In this document: positions 35,844 to 45,279 of the stretch, one piece after another
Layout of the letters: every line of letters starts with the position of its first letter
Position numbering within the stretch: the stretch's first letter is position 1
Program-made: the position numbers and the translations under genes
The notes under the pieces: model-generated
Seen by the model: only the letters and a program-made list of their open reading frames with translations
Database searches by the model: none
What the model was told of the DNA's origin: nothing
From: Streptomyces sp. ISL-87
Lineage (GTDB): Bacteria > Actinomycetota > Actinomycetes > Streptomycetales > Streptomycetaceae
Assembly: GCF_018614095.1 (NCBI RefSeq)
Contig: NZ_JAGGOY010000029.1
Span: 42,111-106,110 of the forward strand
DNA: 64,000 bases
Direction: 5' to 3'

Positions 35844-36245
35844 GTGCTCGATACCTCACCCCTGACCACCGCCGTGGAACGTTTCGCCGACCGGCTGAGG
35901 GCCGCCCCGCAGAGCCGCCTCCAGCGGGGGGCCGCAGCCGAGGCGCTTGAGCTGGCCCGCGAGTTGGCCGTCCGGGCCCAGCGGCTGGAGGCCCCGGAGG
36001 GGGCGGCTCCGGCGCGGGAGATGCCGGACGCGGGCGTCTTCGTGGTCGGGGACCAGGTGGCGGTCGCGGGGCTGGACCTCGCCGAGGCACTGCGAGCCGT
36101 ACCGGCCGGGGGCCGTGGGGACGGCGGGGACGGCGGGGACGGCGGGGACGGCGGGGGAGGCGGGGACAGCGCGAAGGCCCCGTCCGAGATGCTGGACGAG
36201 GCCGTGCGGCTGGTGGAGCAGGCGGAAGTCAGAGCGATGCGATGA
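35844..36245 (+). CDS. hypothetical protein with Gly-Asp repeat
   Basis: 133 residues from GTG 35844 (VLDTSPLTTAVERFADRLRA). The first 95 residues are helical and Ala/Arg/Glu-rich (RGAAAEALELARELAVRAQR), with a short hydrophobic motif GVFVVGDQVAVAGLDLAEAL. Residues about 93-112 are a Gly/Asp repeat (GDGGDGGDGG) made by a 9-bp DNA repeat ggcggggac near 36120-36165. The last 17 codons overlap the convergent gene at 36229. Family not recognised; an upstream ATG would add an implausible Arg-rich N terminus. Confidence 0.65.
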   Translation: MLDTSPLTTAVERFADRLRAAPQSRLQRGAAAEALELARELAVRAQRLEAPEGAAPAREMPDAGVFVVGDQVAVAGLDLAEALRAVPAGGRGDGGDGGDGGDGGGGGDSAKAPSEMLDEAVRLVEQAEVRAMR

Positions 36246-37053
36246 CGCGGTCCGCGAGGATGTAGACGTTGCTGTCGGGGTCCTCGGAGTCACCGCAGGA
36301 GAAGGTCAGCGCGTAGGCACCGGAGATGCCCGAGCCACCGAGCAGGACCGGCGCGGTGCCCGAGCGCAGGGCCTCGGCCAGACGCTCCGCGGTCTCCCGG
36401 TGGCCCGGGGTCATACAGAGCGTGGTGCCGTCGGTGAAGACGTACACGTCGAGCGTGCCCAGCGGGCCGGGGCGGACGTCCGCGAGGGCCGTACGGGCCT
36501 CCGCGAGCTCCTCCAGGCGGCTGACGGTGCGCTCGTGGTCGGCGCCGGGGTGCGAGGCCTGCACGGGAACGAAGTCGGGGTGCGAGGGGTGGCGCCGGCG
36601 GGCGGCGGCCAGCTCGGCGGAATCCTCCGGGTACGCGGGGTACTCGTCGGCCAGGTCGTCGCCGAGCACGGGGTCCAGACCGACCAGGTCCGCCTGCCGG
36701 GGCAGGAAGACCGGGCTGTCCTCGCCCAGGCCCGGCAGACCGCCCAGCAGAGAGGGCGCGTCGGCGGCGTCACGCGCCTCCTGCGCGGCCCAGAAGGCCC
36801 GCGCCTCGGCCAGCTCGCGCTCGCGCTCCTCGGCGAGGGCTTCGGCCACGGCGGCCCGTATCTCGGCGGCGGGCGATTCCACGGCGCTGCGGGCGTGCGG
36901 GACGCTCGCACCACGCGGGTGCGCCGGCACCGCCAGCTCACCGCGCAGGGCCGTGACCTGCTTACGCAGTCCGTGTACGGCGTGCAGCGCAGCAGCGCCC
37001 ACGGCCGTGGCAGCGGCCGTGGTCAGCAGCAGGGCAAGAGACATGGCGCTCAC
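36229..37053 (-). CDS. hypothetical signal-anchored protein
   Basis: 274 residues from GTG 37053 (aggag 8 nt before). A hydrophobic anchor (about 4-24) is followed by a coiled-coil-like Ala/Glu/Arg segment (about 55-95: EIRAAVAEALAEERERELAE), an acidic middle and a C-terminal domain (about 175-274) with GTLDVYVFTDGTTLCMTPGH and SGAYALTFSCGDSEDPDSNVY. Conserved-looking but not assigned to a family. It overlaps the convergent gene by 17 bp. Confidence 0.75.
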   Translation of the reverse strand: MSAMSLALLLTTAAATAVGAAALHAVHGLRKQVTALRGELAVPAHPRGASVPHARSAVESPAAEIRAAVAEALAEERERELAEARAFWAAQEARDAADAPSLLGGLPGLGEDSPVFLPRQADLVGLDPVLGDDLADEYPAYPEDSAELAAARRRHPSHPDFVPVQASHPGADHERTVSRLEELAEARTALADVRPGPLGTLDVYVFTDGTTLCMTPGHRETAERLAEALRSGTAPVLLGGSGISGAYALTFSCGDSEDPDSNVYILADRVIASL

Positions 37054-37369
37054 TGACTAACTCCTGATTGATTCGATCCCCCGACTTCCTACATCAGCTT
37101 GACCCGACCTGGGAATGGCATGCAGTGCATTACGTCATGAATTGGACAGGTCTTTCGTCCCAGGAGCCTCGGGTGGATGCCACCTGACCTGGGCAAATGC
37201 CGATCCCCCAGGACAAAGGTCACATCCTGGGGGAGATTCGGTCACAGGTCGGCCGCGACGGGATTAGATCCGGCGTCAGTACGGCGCAAGGGATCGAGCG
37301 GATTCCTTGCGGGATCTGGGCTCCCGTCTTGATCGAATAGGAGGCCGTCGCTCGCACGGCAACGGCCCC
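37054..37369. other. gap without a gene
   Basis: No reading frame with Streptomyces codon use. It contains a low-GC island near 37120-37140 (cattacgtcatgaatt) and the likely promoter of the minus-strand hypothetical gene. Nothing else recognised. Confidence 0.5.
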
Positions 37370-37596
37370 TACTCTCCGCAACGGGTCAGGCTCAGCTCAG
37401 CCGCTCTCTCCCGTGGTCGCGCTGAGCTTCGCCACCGCTGCGGGCAGGTGCCGCCGCTTCGCGACGGCCCCTACCCTCCGCTCAGGCTCAGCTCAGCCGC
37501 TCTCTCCCCTGGTCGCGCTGACCTTCGCCACCGCTGCGGGCAGGTGCCGCCGCTTCGCGACGGCCCCTACCCTCCGCTCAGGCTCAGCTCAGCCGC
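37370..37596. repeat. 96-bp tandem duplication at the 3' end of the thiolase gene
   Basis: The block ctcagctcagccgct recurs at 37391, 37487 and 37583 with an exact 96-bp period. Copies one and two are about 97% alike apart from a short indel at the left edge. The third copy is the native one and includes the last codons and stop of the thiolase gene, so the chromosome duplicated the gene's 3' end twice downstream of it. Confidence 0.9.
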
Positions 37597-38804
37597 TCGA
37601 TGACCATGGCCATGCCCTGGCCGCCGCCCACGCACATGGTCTCCAGACCGAACTGCTTGTCGTGGAACTGCAGGCTGTTGATCAGGGTGCCGGTGATGCG
37701 GGCACCGGTCATCCCGAACGGGTGACCGACGGCGATGGCCCCGCCGTTGACGTTCAGCTTCTCCAGCGGGATCTCCAGGTCCCGGTAGGACGGGATGACC
37801 TGGGCCGCGAAGGCCTCGTTGATCTCGAACAGGTCGATGTCGCCGACGGTCAGCCCGGCGCGCTTCAGTGCCTGCTTGGACGCCTCGACCGGGCCCAGGC
37901 CCATGATCTCGGGGGAGAGGCCGGTGACGCCGGTGGAGACGATCCGGGCCAGCGGGGTCAGGCCCAGCTCGCGGGCCTTCGTGTCGCTCATGATGACCAG
38001 CGCCGCGGCACCGTCGTTGAGCGGGCAGCAGTTGGCCGCGGTGACCAGACCGTCGGGGCGGAAGACGGGCTTGAGGCCCTGGACGCCCTCCAGGGTGACC
38101 CCGGCACGCGGGCCGTCGTCCGTCGAGACGACCGTGCCGTCCGGGGTGGTGACCGGGGTGATCTCGCGGGCCCAGAAGCCGTTCTTGATGGCTTCCTCGG
38201 CCAGGTTCTGCGAGCGGACGCCGAACTCGTCCATGTCCTGGCGGGTCACGCCCTTGAGGCGGGCCAGGTTCTCGGCGGTCTGCCCCATCGCGATGTACGC
38301 GTCGGGGATCAGGCCGTCCTCGCGCGGGTCGTGCCACGAGGCGCCCTCGCTCTGGGCGACGGCGGCCGTACGGGCCTCGGCGTCGGCGAAGAGCGGGTTG
38401 TGGGTGTCCGGGAGGCCGTCGGAGGAGCCCTTGACCGACCGGGAGACCATCTCGACGCCCGCGGAGATGAAGACGTCGCCCTCGCCCGCCTTGATGGCGT
38501 GCAGCGCCATGCGGGAGGTCTGGAGCGAGGAGGAACAGTAACGGGTGATCGTGGTGCCAGGCAGGTAGTCCATGCCCATCTGCACGGCCACGATGCGGCC
38601 CAGGTTGTGGCCCTGCTCGCCGCCGGGGAGGCCGCAGCCGAGCATCAGGTCGTCGATCTGGCGCGGGTCCAGCTCGGGGACCTTGGCGAGGGCGGCCTGG
38701 ATGATCGTCGCCGTCAGGTCGTCCGGCCGGACGTCCTTGAGGGACCCCTTGAAGGCGCGCCCGATGGGAGAGCGGGCGGTCGAAACGATGACGGCTTCGG
38801 GCAT
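37584..38804 (-). CDS. acetyl-CoA C-acetyltransferase (thiolase)
   Basis: A 406-residue thiolase. Nucleophile Cys about 90 in RYCSSSLQTSR; the second catalytic loop NEAFAAQ (about 330); the His loop GGAIAVGHPFGMTGAR (about 361); and the proton-transfer Cys in ETMCVGGGQGMA (about 391). All catalytic residues are present. It could act in fatty-acid degradation (FadA) or in acetoacetyl-CoA formation; no FadB-like partner is adjacent, so the direction is open. The start ATG is preceded by ccttggagcccc with a weak ribosome site. Confidence 0.95.
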   Translation of the reverse strand: MPEAVIVSTARSPIGRAFKGSLKDVRPDDLTATIIQAALAKVPELDPRQIDDLMLGCGLPGGEQGHNLGRIVAVQMGMDYLPGTTITRYCSSSLQTSRMALHAIKAGEGDVFISAGVEMVSRSVKGSSDGLPDTHNPLFADAEARTAAVAQSEGASWHDPREDGLIPDAYIAMGQTAENLARLKGVTRQDMDEFGVRSQNLAEEAIKNGFWAREITPVTTPDGTVVSTDDGPRAGVTLEGVQGLKPVFRPDGLVTAANCCPLNDGAAALVIMSDTKARELGLTPLARIVSTGVTGLSPEIMGLGPVEASKQALKRAGLTVGDIDLFEINEAFAAQVIPSYRDLEIPLEKLNVNGGAIAVGHPFGMTGARITGTLINSLQFHDKQFGLETMCVGGGQGMAMVIERLS

Positions 38805-38854
38805 CGGGGCTCCAAGGGGGTGAGTTGCGGCTCGTACCGGGACCGCATGCGAAG

Positions 38855-39961
38855 TTACCGCCCCGTACCGTCGAGGTCACCGGCCTTGGCGTGTGATGAG
38901 GGTCGCTTCCCGGGCTTGGCCTTGGCTTCCACGGCCTTGGCCGCCTCCTCGCGGTCTCCCGGCTGGCCGATGTCCGGGGCGGTGGGCATCCGCCGGCGGC
39001 GCCGGTGCTTGAGGAGGGCCCAGGGGGCGCGGGCGGCGGTGACCTCCGTGCCGGCCTGGCCCGCGGCGGCCGAGGCGGCCTCGGCCACCGGCAGCAGGTC
39101 CTCGTCGCGCGTGTGGTCCAGCCGGTCGGACTCGGGCCAGACTCCGAGCGTGGCACAGAGCGTGGGCAGGACGGCCATGGCGGCGGTCGCGTATCCCTCG
39201 GCCGAGGGGTGGTAGGAGTCCGGGCCGAACATCTCGCGCGGGTTCGCCGCGAACTCGGGGCCCAGCAGGTCGCCCATGGAGACCGTACGGGCGCCCAGCG
39301 CGACCACGCCGATCGTCTGGGCGGCGGCCAGCTGGCGCGAGACCCGTCGGGCCACCCAGCGCAGCGGCTGGTAGACCGGCTCGATCGTGCCCAGGTCCGG
39401 GCAGGTGCCGACCACCACCTCGCAGCCCGCGAGCCGCAGGCGGCGTACGGCCGAGGTGAGGAGGCGCACCGACTGGGTCGGCGGCATCCGGCGGGTCACG
39501 TCGTTCGCCCCGATCATGATCACCGCCACATCCGGGGGCGGGGCGTCGGAGTCGAGGAGCAGCCCCGCCTGGCGGTCGAGGTCGTCCGACATGGCGCCCG
39601 AGAGGGCCACGTTGCGCAGCTCCACGGGCCGCTCCGCCACCGCCGCGAGCCCGGAGGCCAGCAGGGCGCCCGGGGTCTGACGGGCGCGCCGTACGCCCAG
39701 CCCGGCGGCCGTGGAATCGCCCAGCATGGCCAGCCGCAGGGGGCCGGGGCTCAGCTCGGGCCCGCCGAACTCACTGCCGTAGAGGCCGTCCGCGCGCGGC
39801 GGGTCCGGCAGCCCCGTTCCCACCGTCCGTTTGGCAAACTGGACCTCAGCCAGTACCAGCCCCACCGCGGCCGCGCCGACGAGCCCCAGCCCGCCCCCGC
39901 CGTATGCCGCGCCCGCCGCGATCCGGCGGGCAGTCCTCGCTCTGGACACCCTGCAAGCCAC
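38855..39961 (-). CDS. SGNH/GDSL hydrolase, membrane anchored
   Basis: 368 residues. An N-terminal hydrophobic anchor (about 12-38), then the SGNH fold: block I GDSTAAGLG with Ser about 82, block II Gly in NVALSG, block III GANDVT (about 151), block V DSYHPSAEGY with the catalytic Asp and His (about 263). The C terminus (about 320-368) is Lys/Ala-rich and disordered. It is probably an extracytoplasmic esterase or lipase acting on small acyl esters. GTG 39961 or the GTG four codons later could be the start. It is divergent from the cystathionine beta-synthase gene. Confidence 0.9.
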   Translation of the reverse strand: MACRVSRARTARRIAAGAAYGGGGLGLVGAAAVGLVLAEVQFAKRTVGTGLPDPPRADGLYGSEFGGPELSPGPLRLAMLGDSTAAGLGVRRARQTPGALLASGLAAVAERPVELRNVALSGAMSDDLDRQAGLLLDSDAPPPDVAVIMIGANDVTRRMPPTQSVRLLTSAVRRLRLAGCEVVVGTCPDLGTIEPVYQPLRWVARRVSRQLAAAQTIGVVALGARTVSMGDLLGPEFAANPREMFGPDSYHPSAEGYATAAMAVLPTLCATLGVWPESDRLDHTRDEDLLPVAEAASAAAGQAGTEVTAARAPWALLKHRRRRRMPTAPDIGQPGDREEAAKAVEAKAKPGKRPSSHAKAGDLDGTGR

Positions 39962-40083
39962 CTCGCTGTTCTGCCTGGCCCCGATGAGCTACCTGCCCCG
40001 TACTGCCGGTCAGCCAATCCCTTTCCGCATACTCTGGCGGTGCCTCCCGGAGAACCCGTGGAGTCCCCTCCTTGGAGAACATG

Positions 40084-41472
40084 GTGCAATTCCACGACTC
40101 GATGATCAGCCTCGTCGGCAACACCCCGCTGGTGAAGCTCAACCGTGTGACCGAAGGCCTCCGGGCCACCGTCCTTGCGAAGGTCGAGTACTTCAATCCC
40201 GGTGGATCCGTGAAGGACCGGATCGCCGTTCGGATGATCGAGGCCGCCGAGCAGAGCGGAGCCCTCAAGCCCGGCGGCACCATCGTGGAGCCGACCAGTG
40301 GCAACACGGGTGTAGGACTCGCCATCGTGGCCCAGCAGAAGGGCTACAAGTGCATCTTCGTCTGCCCTGACAAGGTCTCCCTGGACAAGATCAACGTGCT
40401 GCGCGCGTACGGCGCGGAGGTCGTGGTCTGCCCGACCGCGGTCGACCCCGAGCACCCGGACTCGTACTACAACGTGTCCGACCGCCTGGTCCGCGAGACG
40501 CCGGGCGCCTGGAAGCCCGACCAGTACAGCAACCCGAACAACCCCCGTTCGCACTACGAGACCACCGGTCCCGAGCTGTGGGAGCAGACGGACGGGAAGA
40601 TCACCCACTTCGTGGCCGGCGTCGGCACGGGCGGCACGATCTCGGGCACGGGCAACTACCTGAAGGAGGTGTCCGGCGGCAAGGTCAAGGTCATCGGCGC
40701 CGACCCCGAGGGCTCGGTCTACTCCGGCGGCTCGGGCCGCCCGTACCTCGTCGAGGGCGTCGGTGAGGACTTCTGGCCGACCGCGTACGACCCCGATGTG
40801 ACGGACGAGATCATCGCGGTGTCCGACAAGGACTCCTTCCAGATGACGCGCCGCCTGGCCAAGGAGGAGGGCCTGCTGGTCGGCGGCTCCTGCGGCATGG
40901 CGGTCGTGGCCGCGCTGAAGGCGGCCGAGGGGCTCGGCCCGGACGACGTGGTCGTCGTCCTGCTGCCGGACAGCGGCCGCGGCTACCTGAGCAAGATCTT
41001 CAGCGACGAGTGGATGGCCGGGCACGGCTTCCTGGAGGAGGCCGGTCCCGCGGCCCGCATCGGGGACGTGCTCGCGGACAAGGCCGGCGGCACGATTCCG
41101 TCGCTGGTCCACATGCACCCCGAGGAGACGGTCGGCGAGGCCATCGAGGTGCTGCGCGAGTACGGCGTCTCGCAGATGCCGATCGTCAAGCCGGGCGCGG
41201 GTCACCCGGACGTGATGGCGGCCGAGGTCATCGGCTCGGTGGTCGAGAAGGAGCTGCTGGCGGCGCTGTTCGCACAGCGGGCCTCGCTGACGGACCCGCT
41301 GGAGAAGCACATGAGCTCGCCGCTGCCGCAGGTCGGCTCGGGCGAGCCGGTGTCGGAGCTGATGGCGGTGCTCGGCGAGGCGGACGCGGCGATCGTGCTG
41401 GTCGAAGGCAAGCCGACGGGTGTGGTGAGCCGGCAGGACCTGCTCGCGTTCCTGGCCAAGGGCTCGAAGTAG
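40084..41472 (+). CDS. cystathionine beta-synthase
   Basis: 462 residues. I prefer GTG 40084 (MQFHDSMISLVGNTPLVKLN), 6 nt after ggag; the ATG one codon earlier is too close. The PLP-dependent catalytic part (about 1-330) has the PLP lysine in NPGGSVKDR (about 43), the substrate loop TSGNTGVG, the phosphate loop GTGGTISG, and GGSCGMA. Two CBS domains (about 335-460: EETVGEAIEVLREYGVSQMPIV; GEPVSELMAVLGEADAAIVL) bind regulatory nucleotide or SAM. It condenses serine and homocysteine in reverse transsulfuration. Confidence 0.95.
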   Translation: MQFHDSMISLVGNTPLVKLNRVTEGLRATVLAKVEYFNPGGSVKDRIAVRMIEAAEQSGALKPGGTIVEPTSGNTGVGLAIVAQQKGYKCIFVCPDKVSLDKINVLRAYGAEVVVCPTAVDPEHPDSYYNVSDRLVRETPGAWKPDQYSNPNNPRSHYETTGPELWEQTDGKITHFVAGVGTGGTISGTGNYLKEVSGGKVKVIGADPEGSVYSGGSGRPYLVEGVGEDFWPTAYDPDVTDEIIAVSDKDSFQMTRRLAKEEGLLVGGSCGMAVVAALKAAEGLGPDDVVVVLLPDSGRGYLSKIFSDEWMAGHGFLEEAGPAARIGDVLADKAGGTIPSLVHMHPEETVGEAIEVLREYGVSQMPIVKPGAGHPDVMAAEVIGSVVEKELLAALFAQRASLTDPLEKHMSSPLPQVGSGEPVSELMAVLGEADAAIVLVEGKPTGVVSRQDLLAFLAKGSK

Positions 41473-42173
41473 CCCCTGCGACGCGTCGGTGAGGGGTCGG
41501 GCGGGGGCTCCGGCCCCGGCCCGCCGCCGGTGGCCCCCCGGTGCCCCCCCGGCGGCCTGCCTGGCCGGCCGGTACCGCGCCCGTCGCGCAAACGGTACGG
41601 GCCCGACACGTGACGGCAGCACCGGCTTAACACCGCTCCGGCACAGTGGTGGTTGTCGGCAGGGAGACCCGGGAAACCGGGAGCACCGGCCGGCAGCACC
41701 GACTGGCGTTGACGTACTTCCGGAGCGGCTCCCGGACCGCGTTGGACGCCATGGACGCGGACGGCCCTGACCCGGCCCGTGTCCTTCGCGGGGACCGCCG
41801 TCGTCCCGCCCCCGGGCAACCGGGGTGCGGCGGTCCCCGCCATTTCCCTTGCCGGGCGCTGACCGGGTTGGGCCTGGCCCCCGAGGCGGGATTTCCCGCC
41901 GTTGCCCGGCAGCCGCTGCGCCTCAAGCGCCGGCGGGGCTGAATTTGTGCGGCGCCGCTGCGCAAGCGCCCCCGGCATCCGCCGGGCCTCTGAGGCTCCG
42001 CCCCAGACCCCGCGCCTCAAACGCCGGCGGGGCTGGTTTTTGTGCGGGCCTCTGGTGCTCGGCTCCGGACCCCGCGCCTCAAAACGTGGGTTGCCGGGGC
42101 GCCGGACTCCGTATCCCGAGGGGTGGTCCGTCACTTGCCGTCCTGCATAAGCGCATGCAGAGTGCTCGGTGAC
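41473..42173. other. gap with dispersed GC-rich repeats
   Basis: Three imperfect copies of a 28-37 bp unit with core cctcaagcgccggcggggct lie at 41917-41952, 42011-42047 and 42072-42100. The unit looks like one of the dispersed intergenic repeats found in many Streptomyces genomes. A minus-strand stretch at about 41630-41752 (MASNAVREPLRKYVNASRCC onward to stop) has high third-position GC and might be a 41-residue gene, but I see no ribosome site and do not call it. GC-rich hairpins after the CBS stop probably end its transcription. Confidence 0.5.
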
Positions 42174-42184
42174 TGAATATTTCA
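42174..42184. promoter_or_regulatory. TGAA-N3-TTCA inverted repeat before the RpiR gene
   Basis: tgaatatttca, 20 bp before the regulator's start codon, fits the short symmetric sites bound by RpiR/MurR regulators. A second inverted repeat, ctgcat/atgcag, lies 20 bp further upstream. Autoregulation is plausible. Confidence 0.45.
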
Positions 42185-42203
42185 CGGGGACGGAGGGGGC
42201 GGG

Positions 42204-43046
42204 ATGAGCGAGAGCCCGGCCGCGCGGCTGCAGAAGCTGTTCGAGGGCCACCGGCTGACGCCGACCCAGCGGCGTATCGCGCACTGCATGGTGCGCGGGG
42301 CGGCGGAGGTGCCGTTCCTGTCGAGCGTGGAGCTCGCCGAGCTGGCCGGGGTGAGCCAGCCGTCCGTGACCCGCTTCGCGGTGGCGCTGGGCTTCGACGG
42401 CTATCCCGCGCTGCGCCGACACCTGCGGGAGGTGGCCCCCGCGCAGCAGGCCGGCGCCGAGCGGGAGACCTCGTACAACGAATACCAGCAGGCCGTCCAG
42501 GGTGAGATCGAGAACCTGCGCCGGCTGTCGGCCATGCTCGCCGACCCCGCGCCCGTCGAGGAGGCAGGGCGGCTGCTCGCCGGGTCGACCCCGCTGCCGG
42601 TGCTGGGGCTGCGGGCCGCGTCCTCGCAGGCGCGCGGGTTCGCGTACTTCGCCGCCAAGGTGCACCCCGACGTACGGCTCCTCGACGAGGGCGGCTCGAT
42701 GCTCGCCGACCGGATGGACGCGGCCGTCGCCGCCGGGGCCTCGGCCCTGCTGTGTTTCGCGCTGCCCCGGCATCCCCGGGAGGTGGCGGAGGCCCTGGAG
42801 CACGGGCGGGCGGCCGGGCTGACCGTGGTGACGGTCGCCGACTCGGCCTTCGCCCCGGTGGCCCGGCACTCCGATCTGCTGATCCCGGCCCCGGTCGGGA
42901 CCGGACTGGCCTTCGACACGGCGTGTGCGCCGATGCTGCTCGGCCGGGTGCTGCTGGAGGCGATGGCGGACGCGCTGCCCGACGCGCAGGCGCGGCTGGA
43001 GGCGTTCGACGCGCGGGCCGCCGCGCGGGGGCTGTTCGTCGAGTAG
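42204..43046 (+). CDS. MurR/RpiR-family transcriptional regulator
   Basis: 280 residues. An N-terminal RpiR helix-turn-helix (about 8-80: LTPTQRRIAHCMVRGAAEVP, then SVELAELAGVSQPSVTRFAV) and a C-terminal SIS sugar-phosphate-binding domain (about 115-255). Such regulators sense phosphosugars such as N-acetylmuramate-6-phosphate or respond to amino-acid catabolites. No sugar operon is adjacent, so the target is unknown. The end of the gene carries an 18-bp direct duplication (gtcgagtagtcagc at 43038 and 43056) that includes its stop codon. Confidence 0.92.
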   Translation: MSESPAARLQKLFEGHRLTPTQRRIAHCMVRGAAEVPFLSSVELAELAGVSQPSVTRFAVALGFDGYPALRRHLREVAPAQQAGAERETSYNEYQQAVQGEIENLRRLSAMLADPAPVEEAGRLLAGSTPLPVLGLRAASSQARGFAYFAAKVHPDVRLLDEGGSMLADRMDAAVAAGASALLCFALPRHPREVAEALEHGRAAGLTVVTVADSAFAPVARHSDLLIPAPVGTGLAFDTACAPMLLGRVLLEAMADALPDAQARLEAFDARAAARGLFVE

Positions 43047-43072
43047 TCAGCGGTTGTCGAGTAGTCAGCTGG

Positions 43073-44217
43073 TCAGCGGTAGTTGAGTTCGGCCAGTTCC
43101 GTGGCGAGGCGGCGCCGCAGCGCCGGGACGCGCCCCAGGAGCGGGAGCAGGGTGTTGCGTACGGCGCGCAGGGCGGGGTTGCGTGTGGTCGCGACCCGGG
43201 TCATCCGGTCGGTCAGGGCCACCACCCGCCGCGCGACGGGGCGGCGGCGCGCTTCGTAGCCGTCGAGGTCTCCCGTTGCGATCGCCCGGCCGAGGGCGTA
43301 CGCGTCCTGGATGCCGGTGTTCATGCCCTGGCCGCCGGCCGGGCTGTGCACGTGCGCGGCGTCGCCGGCGAGCAGCAGCCGGCCCGCGCGGTAGCGGTCG
43401 GCGACCCGGTGGTGGATCCGGAACCGCGAGGACCAGGCGAGCTCGGTGACGGTGGCCTGGCCGGGGACGCGCTCGTCGAGCAGGCCCTGGACGAAGCGGA
43501 GGTCCGGCTCGGCCGGGGCCTCGGCAACGGTGGCGACGATCCGGTAGTGCCCTGCACCGTGGCCTGCGGCAGGGGAGGTGCCCCCGGGCAGCGGGGCGAC
43601 CACGGTGAGCCCGGCGGCGCCGAAGGCGAGGGAGACCTCGCGGGGGCCCGGGGCCCAGTCCATGACGACGTCGGCGAGGACGAAGGACTCTCCGTACGCG
43701 TTGCCGGAGAAGCCGATTCCGGCGGCCTCGCGGACGACGCTGTGCATCCCGTCGGCGCCGACGGCGTAGGCGGCGCGCAGGGTTTCGCCGGTGGCGGTGG
43801 TGAGGGTGACCCCGTCCCCGTCGTGGGTGATGGCGGTGACCTCGTAGGGGCGGTGGACGTCGCCGCCGAGGGCGCGGAGGCGGGCATCAGCGCGTACGGG
43901 TGGGCGGTGCGCAGCCCGTCGAAGGGGATGGCCGTCAGCGGGCGGGCGCCGTCGCGGATCCGGAACCGGGAGACCGGGATTCCGCGCCCGATCAGCTCGC
44001 CGGAGAGCTTCCCCGTCGGATCGAGCTCGTCGAGGACCTCCAGGGTGCGGGCGTGGACGACGGCGGCGCGGGACGTGTTCGCACCCTCGGCCTGCTTGTC
44101 GAGGAGGACGAAGCCGATGCCGGCCTCGGCGAGGGTCACGGCGAGCGCCAGGCCGGTCGGGCCGGCGCCGACGATGGCGACCTCGGTGCGGGCGGGGAGT
44201 GCGGAGGTGCGGGTCAT
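43073..44217 (-). pseudogene. FAD-dependent monooxygenase split by a frameshift/deletion
   Basis: From ATG 44217 the frame reads a normal flavin monooxygenase start (EVAIVGAGPTGLALAVTLAE, then a VVHARTLEVLDEL block) to HPYALM near 43895. There the frame becomes nonsense, while another frame takes over immediately with DARLRALGGDVHRPYEV and continues to GDAAHVHSPAGGQGMNTGIQD and stop 43073. About ten residues normally found between these parts are also missing, so it is a small deletion that shifted the frame. Without it this would be an aromatic-ring hydroxylase of the UbiH/MhpA type. A sequencing error alone would not explain the missing residues. Confidence 0.82.
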
Positions 44218-44560
44218 CGGGGCCTCCTACGGTGGGCCAACGGCGTGGGTGGGGCCGAGGGCGGAAGCCTGTCGGGCGGGGCCAAGACCTGGGCCGGCAG
44301 GTGGGGTCGGGAGCCGAGCGGGCGGTATCAGAGAAGGTTTGGGGGTGCCGCGAGAAGCGTCCCTCTTGTGCCTGACGTGCTCGTTCCCCGCCCTCGGGGC
44401 GCCTCACCGCCGCCGCCGGTCCCCCACCGGCGGGGGACCCGCTCACCGAGCGCGATTCATCTCTTGCGGAATCTCGTCACTCTGACGTGAATTTGCCTGA
44501 ACCTGGCCGTAGTCCGGCTCTGCTCTGCGATGCTGGAGGCCGATCGAGAGGGCCGCAGCG
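44218..44560. other. gap before the NUDIX gene
   Basis: No gene seen. It holds a hairpin ccgccggt/accggcgg (44413-44433) and an inverted repeat cgtca-ctc-tgacg (44475-44487) in AT-richer sequence that probably marks the NUDIX promoter region. Confidence 0.45.
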
Positions 44561-45094
44561 ATGCAGTGGAAGATCCACGGGGAACGTCCGATCTACGAGA
44601 ACAAGTGGGTGAACCTGTGGCTCACCGACATTGAAACGCCGGACGGCTACCGTTGGGAACACCACGTCGTCAAGCTTCGCCACCTGGCCGTGGCCGCCGT
44701 CCTCAACGACCGCCAAGAGGTCCTTATGATGTGGCGCCACCGCTTCATCACGGACGCCTGGGCCTGGGAACTCCCTATGGGCCTGGTCGAAGCGGACGAG
44801 ACCCCGGGAGAGGCTGCCGCCCGCGAAGTCCTCGAAGAGACCGGCTGGCGCCCGGGGCCGATGAAGCCCCTCGTCTACGCCGAGCCCGCCAACGGCATCA
44901 CGGACTCCCAGCACCACTTGTTCCGTGCCGACGGTGCGACGTACGAGGGGCCGCCGACCGAGAAGAACGAGTCGGACCGCATCGAGTGGATCCCGCTGGC
45001 GAACATCCGCGGCATGATCGACCGCCGCGAGATCGTCAGCAGTGGCTCCCTCGTCGGCCTCCTCTACGTTCTGATGGACGAAGGGATCCGCTGA
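44561..45094 (+). CDS. NUDIX hydrolase (ADP-ribose pyrophosphatase-like)
   Basis: 177 residues with a complete Nudix box GLVEADETPGEAAAREVLEETGW (about residues 73-95, G-x5-E-x7-REVxEExG pattern). The N-terminal KIHGERPIYENKWVNLWLTD and the segment after the box are typical of ADP-ribose/ADP-sugar pyrophosphatases. The gene has slightly lower third-position GC than its neighbours and stands alone near a toxin-antitoxin pair, so it may belong to an accessory patch (inference). Confidence 0.9.
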   Translation: MQWKIHGERPIYENKWVNLWLTDIETPDGYRWEHHVVKLRHLAVAAVLNDRQEVLMMWRHRFITDAWAWELPMGLVEADETPGEAAAREVLEETGWRPGPMKPLVYAEPANGITDSQHHLFRADGATYEGPPTEKNESDRIEWIPLANIRGMIDRREIVSSGSLVGLLYVLMDEGIR

Positions 45095-45279
45095 CCGGGG
45101 GTCGGCAGCACCTCACGTAGACGGGCCTCAAGGCAACCGCGGCCGGCACTTCGCGATGGGGCGCAAGCTGCTCGTAGTACTCGTACTCGCGAAGGTGCCC
45201 GGCCACCGGTATCGCTACGCGCTCCTCTTTTCTCAGTGTCCGGCGGCCGTCTGTGGCCGGGCAGAGAGGCGCGTGATCA

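Noticed and set aside
44561..45094. NUDIX plus VapBC plus decarboxylase as one defence island
   Set aside because: The genes have separate promoters and opposite strands, and nothing links their functions.
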